Source: Stentor coeruleus
Taxonomy: Eukaryota; Ciliophora; Heterotrichea; Heterotrichida; Stentoridae
Reading direction: 5' to 3'
Assembly: GCA_001970955.1 (NCBI GenBank)
Contig: MPUH01000728.1
Location: forward strand, 1-38,046
DNA: 38,046 nucleotides
In this document: positions 27,108 through 34,452 of the stretch, one piece after another
How positions within the stretch are numbered: position 1 is the first letter of the stretch
Layout of the letters: every line of letters begins with the position of its first letter
The notes under the pieces: generated by a model
The model's input: only the letters and a program-made list of their open reading frames with translations
The model's database searches: none
What the model was told of the DNA's origin: nothing
Made by a program: the position numbers and the translations under genes

Positions 27108-28376
27108 TTAATTTTTAGGTAGGCAATCGTTACTGAAATTTTGAAAAGTTTTATCACTCATTTTTTCCTCATTTTTTCCAATAGCAACTTTCTTCCCAAG
27201 TTTATACTGAAGTTTTTTTAATCCAACAGTTAGTTTTTTTATACTAACATAAGGAGTATTGGACTTATACTTGTTATTTTCTTCATAAACATTTCTAATT
27301 TTCTTATGTTTTTCATTTGCAACTTTTTTCGACCTATTTTTTTTAACCTCAAGATCACTTCGAATATTATCTAAAACCTGTTTTTCTGCAAATGTTATTT
27401 CATACGGTACAATTTGAGTTATAATTTTTTTTGCTCTACTCGCAAATTTTAAAGTACATAAAGTCTCTGAAATACAATCAGCAGAAAAATATATCGTAGT
27501 TATTATACTAAATTTTGTCCTTCCTTCTAAAGTATCTTTAAGTACATAAGTTAAAGTTGAATCTTTATAAGGGACAAAATGTTGTTTTCTAGAAGCTAAA
27601 GATTGTATAATATAACTCAATTTCAAAAGAGACAAATCAAATATCGGCATATCTTTATGTCTATTTTCCTGTTGAGTTGTATAATAACTTATTTTATCAC
27701 AGCTTGCTAGATCACATAAACGGATTATGCTTTTATAAAAATTTCCTCTAACATTTGCAGTTGTACTTTCTAAATAAATCTCGCATATTGCATGAGATCG
27801 ACTTCTATTTATTGATGGTAATTGAGAATTTGCTAGTCTATTATTTTTCCCTATATTAGTAAATTGCATTCCTTCTTCAGGAGAATTTATATAATGTTTT
27901 GATATTTTATCTATTATTACTCCAATACAAGGGTCTTGTTTTAATTGTAATGGGTGTTCTAAATTAGGGTCTTCAATCATGTCATAAATTTTTTCATTGT
28001 ATATCTGCATCATACTATATGAAACAATAAAATTAGAAGATTTATATTGGAATAGATGAGAAAATACTTTGTGTATCATTCCAAGGTCACTTGGGATTCC
28101 AAATATCGTAAAAGTTTTTCCTGAATTAGCAGGGCCAAAGGCAAGTATGGTACTACTTATACCTTGTTCAGCAAGATTAATATTAGGGGCGATAAAACTA
28201 TATAAATCTTCTTGCTTTGCATTAGGCCCAAAGACTTGATGGAATTTTTTGGTCTCGGATGGATTTGAAAAGTTCGTTGTTATCGATGTTTGATCATATA
28301 AAAAACTATCTTCGGTTGTCATGTCATTAAATGCTTTAGGTCGAATTCGTATGGCTACTTGAACTGATGATTCCAT
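27108..28376 (-). CDS. Divergent single-motor kinesin
   Basis: The product has 422 residues, almost only a motor domain. It starts VQVAIRIRPKAFND (5-18), with P-loop GPANSGKT (81-88), where Ala replaces the usual Thr/Ser of GQTGSGKT-type loops. SMMQIYNEKIYDMI (121-134) and switch I NRSRSH (190-195) are well kept. Switch II, normally DLAGSE, is DLASCD (222-227), losing the Gly and Glu needed for the closed hydrolysis state. PYKDSTLTYVLKDTLEG and ETLCTLKFASRAK complete the motor. A short Lys-rich tail follows, with no long coiled coil. It may bind microtubules without normal motility; this is inference from the switch II change. The 5' flank is G-poor on the coding strand. Confidence 0.9.
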   Translation of the reverse strand: MESSVQVAIRIRPKAFNDMTTEDSFLYDQTSITTNFSNPSETKKFHQVFGPNAKQEDLYSFIAPNINLAEQGISSTILAFGPANSGKTFTIFGIPSDLGMIHKVFSHLFQYKSSNFIVSYSMMQIYNEKIYDMIEDPNLEHPLQLKQDPCIGVIIDKISKHYINSPEEGMQFTNIGKNNRLANSQLPSINRSRSHAICEIYLESTTANVRGNFYKSIIRLCDLASCDKISYYTTQQENRHKDMPIFDLSLLKLSYIIQSLASRKQHFVPYKDSTLTYVLKDTLEGRTKFSIITTIYFSADCISETLCTLKFASRAKKIITQIVPYEITFAEKQVLDNIRSDLEVKKNRSKKVANEKHKKIRNVYEENNKYKSNTPYVSIKKLTVGLKKLQYKLGKKVAIGKNEEKMSDKTFQNFSNDCLPKN

Positions 28377-28826
28377 ATTTTTACTTGAAATATTTAATAT
28401 TAAAATACCAATTGTAAGTATTTTATTAGGCTCAGTTTCTTATAATTCAAATATGATTTTTAGATAATAGATAAAGTTTTTTTTGTATGTCGATTGTATA
28501 TACATTTTTTATATAAGAAATTGTATTAGTTTTTTTTAATATATTTGTGTCATATAGGGTTTTTTTATTAAATTTCTTTGAAGTTTGTTTATATGTGTTT
28601 ATTATGTTATTTATAAAATAAAAGTGTTTTTATGTAAGATATCACCTAAACTCCTCAAAACAATAATTTTTCCTTATCAAAATTCTTATACAAAACATAA
28701 AAAACATAAGCAAAATGTAAATTTAGCACCTTTTCTCTAGTTTCTATAAACAATTTTATAACTTAATTCAAGTGTTTAAGTAAATTTATAAAACCCAAAA
28801 ATTCAATCCTTTAAAAGATATGAAAA
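28377..28826. other. Tandem intergenic region with skew switch near 28640
   Basis: On the plus strand, 28377-28640 is C-poor and 28640-28826 is G-poor. That fits the 5' flank of the kinesin and the 3' flank of the CDP-diacylglycerol synthase gene, so the switch may mark the boundary between the two units. No gene is seen. Confidence 0.55.
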
Positions 28827-29732
28827 CTAAATTAAGAAGTAGACTGAATAGTAGTAGATAAAAGGAGTCACCCATACAAGGGAATCTAATCTATCTAACA
28901 TACCCCCATGTCCTGGGAATATATTTCCAGAGTCTTTGACCCCAGCAGTACGTTTAAGAAAACTTTCAGTTAAATCCCCAACAATTCCAAGGGTACTTGA
29001 CACAACTGTTATAATTAAAGCATCTACTGTAGTCATTTTTACAGTGATCCAAGTGTTTCCAAATGGTATTAAAGCTAATAATGAAATAAAGCAAAGAATA
29101 TAAGCTCCATAAAATCCTTGGACTGTCTTTTGTGGAGAAATATATGGAAAGGGTTTATATGTGCCAAAAAGCCTACCGAACAATAAAGCTCCGTTATCTG
29201 TTTGGAAAGTTGTATAAAGCCATAGAAAACAGTACTTCCGACCTTCACTATATAGGGATTACGGTAAGCCAGCAAGTAGGAGTGCATAGCAAAAAGGAAA
29301 CCCAAGAAACACACAAAAGAAAATATCGCCAAAAATCACTGATAAAACTAAAAAAGCGAACTTGTTAATAGGATCATCAGGATTTTTCCTAGTGCAGTAA
29401 TTAGAATATTGATATAACCTATATACAACAATAGATACAGGGATTAATACTAGGCTCAAACATATGAAAATATCAGTATGCCCAGTAAAAGAACCTATAA
29501 AAAAACTAAGAGGCATCAAATAAACGGGTAAACTGACTCCTTTGAACACATTTATTATGTCGCTTTTAATGTTTTTCTCATATGCTGCTTGGGTTATAAC
29601 GAAGTATTCTTGAGTTGCTGCAAAAAATGTGATAAAAATAGTCAAAACCCTTAAGGAATATGCACTAATAATGATGTATAATGATATTGAAGCCAATATT
29701 CCAGTAGCTACTCTTTTGGATATATCTGACAT
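28827..29732 (-). CDS. cdsA: CDP-diacylglycerol synthase (phosphatidate cytidylyltransferase), one 15-nt intron
   Basis: Exons 29732-29263 and 29247-28827 give 296 residues. The enzyme makes CDP-diacylglycerol from phosphatidate and CTP, feeding phosphatidylinositol, phosphatidylglycerol and cardiolipin synthesis. The first exon encodes several membrane segments. The second holds the active-site region: TDNGALLFGRLFG, ISPQKTVQG, then GDLTESFLKR and KDSGNIFPGHGG.LDRLD, matching the family signature S-x-x-K-R..K-D..P-x-H-G-G-x-x-D-R-x-D completely. The length fits the prokaryotic and plastid type (about 280-300 residues) rather than the longer ER type of animals and fungi. Without the intron the protein would stop at AGLP, before all catalytic motifs. 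It starts 9 nt after the stop of the small gene upstream. Confidence 0.92.
29248..29262 (-). other. 15-nt spliceosomal intron in the CDP-diacylglycerol synthase gene
   Basis: The coding strand reads GTAATCCCTATATAG, exactly 15 nt, preceded by CC and followed by T, restoring a Pro codon. It carries an in-frame TAA. Its removal fuses the membrane half to the catalytic half in the correct frame. Confidence 0.9.
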
Positions 29733-29741
29733 TTATATATT

Positions 29742-30092
29742 TTATTTAAAATCTAAGCTAATCGTATAATCTTTGTTTTCTTCTTTAATCATTTCTAACT
29801 CAGAACTTTCTTCAGAGGCAATAAATACCACCGTTTTAGTCACTTCTGAGGTTCTGAGTATTGATGGAGAGTTCATAAGAAATGCATTCTCTAAAGTGTT
29901 TGGATAAGTCAAGGATATTGACCGAACCCTTGCTGAATTTGGGGTTATTAATAGATTAGGATTAACTGTAGGATGTGAGGTATGGCAATGATGTGAAGAT
30001 ATGCTTATATCATTAAATGATCCTTCACTTTTTGTGTTAATTTCAAGTTCGAGAGTTAATGCTGAATCTTTTTTGACAAGACAACATCCCAT
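29742..30092 (-). CDS. Small MGCC-type (predicted doubly acylated) protein, unknown
   Basis: The product has 116 residues, starting MGCCLVKKD. Gly2 followed by two cysteines and basic residues is a classic context for N-myristoylation plus palmitoylation, so membrane attachment is likely. The rest is Ser/Thr/Asn-rich and probably disordered, with a HHCHTSH stretch in the first third and an acidic C-terminal part (SEESSELEMIKEEN). No domain is recognised. It reads in the same direction as the CDP-diacylglycerol synthase and its TAA is only 9 nt (AATATATAA) before that gene's ATG. Either the two are co-transcribed, or the promoter of the synthase lies inside this gene. The frame has normal codon use for the window, which supports it being real. 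Confidence 0.6.
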   Translation of the reverse strand: MGCCLVKKDSALTLELEINTKSEGSFNDISISSHHCHTSHPTVNPNLLITPNSARVRSISLTYPNTLENAFLMNSPSILRTSEVTKTVVFIASEESSELEMIKEENKDYTISLDFK

Positions 30093-30693
30093 ATTAAATT
30101 TGTTTTATATATTCATGATGTGAGCAAACTAATATTGATACTAAAGGTTTAAATGGTTTAATATAAGTGTTAAAAAAATTGAAGGAAGTTAGATAATTTT
30201 AAATTTCAAAGCATGTGAGAAAAAAGTAGACTTCCGTTTAAATTCACCTAAGTGATTAAAGTTCATTATATTGTAACTATCATTAGGTGATTACCATAAG
30301 GATATGCTAGAAAAAAATCCTTAAAGATGAAAGGTAACAGAAACCACTGTAATTATATACAAGATTAGGTTTTTTTCTAACTACTTTTTTAAGTTGTAAA
30401 ATATTTTATTCATAAAACTAAACCCCAGGTTAAACTTTGATAAATTCGTCCTATAAAAAATAACTATAGTTTTATTTATACAATAACTTAACTTTATAGT
30501 AAAAATATTATAAACAATATTTTCTGACACAATATATAATAACAAAAATATCAAATTAATATTAAAATTTCTTATACTACAAACTTCAAAGACAATTTTA
30601 AAATCCATCATTGATTGTACCTAAAATATACATAAAAAACTTATATCAACTCATACATTGTATATTTTTTCAGCATATAATCTTATAAATATA
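30093..30693. other. Intergenic region with a hairpin
   Basis: No convincing gene. The minus-strand open frames here are AT-rich and low in complexity. A 12-bp inverted repeat lies at 30244-30290 (own entry). Confidence 0.55.
30244..30290. repeat. Inverted repeat, 12-bp stem with one bulge
   Basis: TCACCTAAGTGAT at 30244-30256 pairs with ATCATTAGGTGA at 30279-30290, with one bulged G and a loop of 22 nt. It lies about 150-200 bp upstream of the MGCC gene start. It could be a protein-binding palindrome or an RNA hairpin. Confidence 0.45.
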
Positions 30694-31863
30694 TTAAAAT
30701 AAAGTAAATGTATAAGCTCCAGGGCCAGGTACATCTGAAATATTATACACAAGCCTCTGTTGATTGCCGAATTTCCATCCTTGAGACTCTTTATCAATAA
30801 TCTGATACTGCCCAGGACCAGGGTTTTCATTAGCAAAATTCTTTACTTTTTTACTAGTCCCAAACACATGCGACAAATTTTTATCTAAACTTTTTACTTC
30901 ATATTGTCCTGGTCCTGGAGCTTTATCTTTTCCCTTTAACTCAGGTTTTGGTCTCATACTAAACACAGGCCCTTCTATGATTTTCTCAGGTATTTTATAG
31001 CTTCCAGGTCCAGGAGAGTCTATATTTTTCATATAATTTTCCCTTTTAGCATTACAAAAAACTGAATTTACAGAAGACTTCGGCACCACAACTTTATAAG
31101 CTCCAGGTCCAGGAACACTATTATCAAAACATTTAAACCTAGTCGACTTGCTTAAACTATATGATTTTGTGTCAAGTAAAGTTTTTTTTTCATAAACAGC
31201 TGGACCAGGTGACCTTTCAGTCTCTTTAACTAGGATTTTGCCACACATTGAAAATCCTTTGTTATCATTTATTACAGGAAGATTATATGATCCAGGTCCT
31301 GGAATATCAGAAACCACAGTTTTATCTCTTCTTTCTGAGCCAAATTTCACCCCAGGGTTTGACTTTTTTTCATATTCATAAGCCCCTGGGCCTGGAAAAG
31401 AGTTTTTTTCAGCACTAAGACTTCTTTTTTCTTTAGTAAAACTATGAATTAAATTTGACTCTAAATAGCTTTTTGCAACTTCATATTGTCCTGGTCCTGG
31501 GGAATATGAATGATCTGTTATTTTAACTCTGCCTCTTAAAGAGTATTTCGGGCCTTCGGAAATTGTGGATTTTATATTGTAATTCCCTGGTCCTGGGATT
31601 TGAAGGTTTTTGTTATTAGATGTTTTTCTAGGTGTTGAACCAAAAATTGTTGTTTTTAATGATTCTAATATTGATGTGTTATATGAACCAGGACCTGGGA
31701 TTAAGAGAGATTTAGAAAAATTATGACGGTTAGATTTGCTTATACTGTAAGATGGACTAAGAGGTTGACTTTTATATGAGTAAGTCCCTGGTCCTGGTAT
31801 TGATGAAGGTTTTTCTTGGTTTTTTCTTCCTTGCAAAGTCCATGCTGGACCTACTTTTCGCAT
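30694..31863 (-). CDS. STPGR/SHIPPO-repeat protein (ODF3/CIMAP-like)
   Basis: The product has 389 residues made almost wholly of about twelve repeats of 25-38 residues, each with a PGPG.Y core (IPGPGTY, IPGPGSY, IPGPGNY, SPGPGQY, FPGPGAY and so on; one degenerate SPGPAVY). Between cores come basic F/Y-S-x-R/K stretches such as YSLRGR and FSMRPK. This is the STPGR (sperm-tail PG-rich) family, whose members lie on or inside axonemal and cortical microtubules. Start: the first ATG (MRKVGPAWTL); the repeats run to the last residues. It fits with the kinesins and the TTLL enzyme nearby, though ciliate gene neighbours are rarely co-regulated. Confidence 0.93.
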   Translation of the reverse strand: MRKVGPAWTLQGRKNQEKPSSIPGPGTYSYKSQPLSPSYSISKSNRHNFSKSLLIPGPGSYNTSILESLKTTIFGSTPRKTSNNKNLQIPGPGNYNIKSTISEGPKYSLRGRVKITDHSYSPGPGQYEVAKSYLESNLIHSFTKEKRSLSAEKNSFPGPGAYEYEKKSNPGVKFGSERRDKTVVSDIPGPGSYNLPVINDNKGFSMCGKILVKETERSPGPAVYEKKTLLDTKSYSLSKSTRFKCFDNSVPGPGAYKVVVPKSSVNSVFCNAKRENYMKNIDSPGPGSYKIPEKIIEGPVFSMRPKPELKGKDKAPGPGQYEVKSLDKNLSHVFGTSKKVKNFANENPGPGQYQIIDKESQGWKFGNQQRLVYNISDVPGPGAYTFTLF

Positions 31864-32867
31864 ATGGATTTATTATTTTGATGCTGAAAAAACTTGGGTG
31901 AAATGGTTTGTTGAGGTTTGGGTTTTTTTTTGTGGAGAGAGTTTTGGTTGAAAGGATATGGTTTATATAAAGGTTAAGAAGTTATGGTAAAAAATGATGA
32001 GAGTAGGCTTAGGTTTTAAAGGATGATATGTGGATTTTTTAAGAAAGTGGAAATGATAGGGAAGATTTTGAAAAGTATAAAATATTGATACTTAAGGATT
32101 TTCAGAGGAAATTCAAGCTTTAAAAGAGAAATTTCGACATTAAATTGTTTGTTAAATAAAAAATCTATGTAGTTGTAATGTAATTATGTATAGTTATTTT
32201 TTATAAATAATCTCCATTATGTTGACAAAATCAGAAATGCTAGAAAAAATACTTTCCTACATCATTTATAAGTTAAACTGCTTTCACTGTCTTTTTTATG
32301 CTATAGTAATACTAATATTTAATTGTTTATTGAAAGACTAAGTTAATTTATGTTGAAACTAAATAAAGTTTTAAACTCTTCAATTTAATAAAACACATAA
32401 CTCTCCATATGTCTTATATACATGTATAAAGAGTAAACGTGAAACTCAAACTTTAAAACTACTAATTTGCTTATATACGCTAAAGGAAAAATTATAATCA
32501 CAATTTTTTGTAAGGCAAATACAATTATAATGCTTATTTTGGTAGTCTATACCAACAAACCTCACACCCCTAAAAAAAAAACCTAAACTCTTCAAACAAA
32601 CACACTACACATCATCTTACCCCCATTACAAAAAACCATAATCAAATCTACCAACCATCACAACCCCAGCGCAAAAACTACAAATTCTCCAATTAAACCC
32701 TAAAAACTACCCTAAAACTTTCATCCTCATCTAATAATGTAAAAATTCAATCCAGAGAAAAAACCCTAAAAACTACCCTAAAACTTTCATCCTCATCTAA
32801 TAATGTAAAAATTCAATCCAGAGAAAAAATAATCAATCCTCATCATAGAATATTTAAACTCATACTA
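31864..32867. other. Intergenic region with opposite skew at its two ends
   Basis: 31864-32100 is strikingly C-poor on the plus strand (5' flank of the minus-strand STPGR gene). 32540-32867 is G-poor (3' flank of the AT-hook gene) and contains a 66-bp tandem duplication. No gene is seen. Confidence 0.6.
32695..32826. repeat. Perfect 66-bp tandem duplication
   Basis: Units 32695-32760 and 32761-32826 are identical, each starting AAACCCTAAAAACTACCC and ending CCAGAGAAA. There is no N between them, so this may be a real recent duplication or a joined assembly overlap. Confidence 0.8.
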
Positions 32868-33461
32868 TTAATAACTAGGAATAAAAGGCAGACTATCTAA
32901 ATTTGTAAAACTCGCGCATACTTTGTTGTAGATAAATTGATAGTAGAGTTTGATGTGTTCTTGATTTGCTTGGTTAAATGCCCTGGGAATAAGTTCTTGA
33001 AACAGGTAATTATAGTAAAATTCCCAGGAAGCCTTGAGGATTTTTTTCGGACTTATCATGAATCCATATATAAGTCCCCAAGCAGCGAATAATGAGCAGA
33101 AATTTGTGTTTGTGAATAAAGTTTCTTTGTATGTGGAATTATAAGATAGAAACGCTGTGTTTTTCCCAGGTTTGCCTTTTGTCATGTACCAACTCCAAAA
33201 TTCTGGGTCTTCTGAAATGAGTTTGATTTCAAGGTATTGTGTTTTTATGAAGTTTTTGAATGCCCGAAGCCAGTATTTGTCTAAGACTTCGGTTTTTAGA
33301 GGATTGCCTGGCCTAAGTTTCTTACGCCCACGGCCTTTTCGCTTTGTTTCTTTAGGTTTTTCTGTGTAAGGTAAAGGGATCTGTGGTTGAAATACCCCAA
33401 AACTATCTGTCGGTCCACTGAATACGCACGGGGATATGTGTTGAACAAAATTGTTCTCCAT
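32868..33461 (-). CDS. AT-hook protein, otherwise unknown
   Basis: The product has 197 residues. After a short N-terminus comes KRKGRGRKKLRPG (about 40-52), an AT-hook-like GRGRKK core that would bind the minor groove of AT-rich DNA and also serves as a nuclear signal. The rest is aromatic-rich and looks folded: LDKYWLRAFKNFIKTQ, EFWSWYMTKGKPGKNTAF, SYNSTYKETLF and AAWGLIYGF. I do not recognise the domain; the FWSWY..GKPG..SYN..YK pattern may define a ciliate-specific family. Role in chromatin or transcription is inferred from the hook alone. Start: first ATG, with a CRE-like TGACGTCA 190 bp upstream. Confidence 0.7.
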   Translation of the reverse strand: MENNFVQHISPCVFSGPTDSFGVFQPQIPLPYTEKPKETKRKGRGRKKLRPGNPLKTEVLDKYWLRAFKNFIKTQYLEIKLISEDPEFWSWYMTKGKPGKNTAFLSYNSTYKETLFTNTNFCSLFAAWGLIYGFMISPKKILKASWEFYYNYLFQELIPRAFNQANQEHIKLYYQFIYNKVCASFTNLDSLPFIPSY

Positions 33462-34452
33462 TAACTATAGTCAAAATAATATATATGGAGTTTTTATCAG
33501 AGCTCTTTTGTGTTGCAAAATTTAAATATAATGCTTGATTAGTGGACGAGTTGATTATTGTGAGATTAAATGAATTAAAATCGTTTAAACTAATATATTA
33601 TCATACTTTCTTAAAGAAAGCATATCAAGCATATCTTATAATATAACTGGTGACGTCATAAATCCAAAAAATTTATATCACTAATTTTTATATTTAGTTA
33701 TATAAGATTTTGAAGATTTATTTCTCATTGCTGAAATAATTAGACCTCTTCTACATGGTAAAATTTTAAGTTAAAGCTTTGTCTTATAGGTAGAAAAAAA
33801 AATTTGACTAAAAATTCTAACAAAAAATACTTAAAATAATTAAAGCCATTGTCCAGATTAAACCTGTAGATTTTTGTATAAGGTATTAAAAACTTCATTA
33901 TGCTTGGTTGAAAGAATTAATTTTATAGTGAAAAATGAAAAATATATAATTTTTCGGGAGTTATTAATTTTTGATAGTATGCAAACATATCATGATTATT
34001 TGCATTTAAGCAGATTGTTGAGGATAATACAAGGAATGTTTGGAAAATATTAATTACAAAATTTTGCTTCAAAATTGTATGTTTTCATATCATTTTTCGA
34101 AATAAATTTGTATTACTGATAACACTGACTATTATCAAACCTCGCTTTACAATAATCATATTACCTAAACTTAATTTAAAAAGTAAAATTTTATAGCATC
34201 AACATAAAAACCCCATTAAAACTCCAACTTCTAAATACCCATATAAAATTACATCATAAAAAATAATTTCCGACACAACAAATACAACATTCTCTATACC
34301 TCCTTTTATTAAAATTTTTCAATCACAAACAAATTCTCACAACTATAAAAATCCACCCACATCAAAACCCCTAAAAATCAAAAACCTCAACCAAAAACCC
34401 ATTCTCCAAAAAATACTACAAAATCTTCCAAAAAATCTAAAAATTCTATCTA
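33462..34452. other. Intergenic region, no gene seen
   Basis: AT-rich. It contains a palindromic TGACGTCA at 33651-33658 on the promoter side of the AT-hook gene. The last 200 bp (34258-34452) have almost no G on the plus strand, as expected for the 3' flank of a minus-strand gene. Confidence 0.6.

Noticed and set aside
30381-30611. Minus-strand 76-codon frame rich in Ile/Asn/Phe
   Set aside because: Composition matches random AT-rich DNA; no domain, no flanking signals.
32695-32780. CCCTAAAA stretches as telomeric repeat
   Set aside because: Only single, irregularly spaced occurrences within a 66-bp duplication, not an array.
33601-33616. Near-palindrome CTTTCTTAAAGAAAG as a heat-shock element
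   Set aside because: Spacing of the TTC/GAA units does not fit the 5-bp pattern and the palindrome is imperfect.
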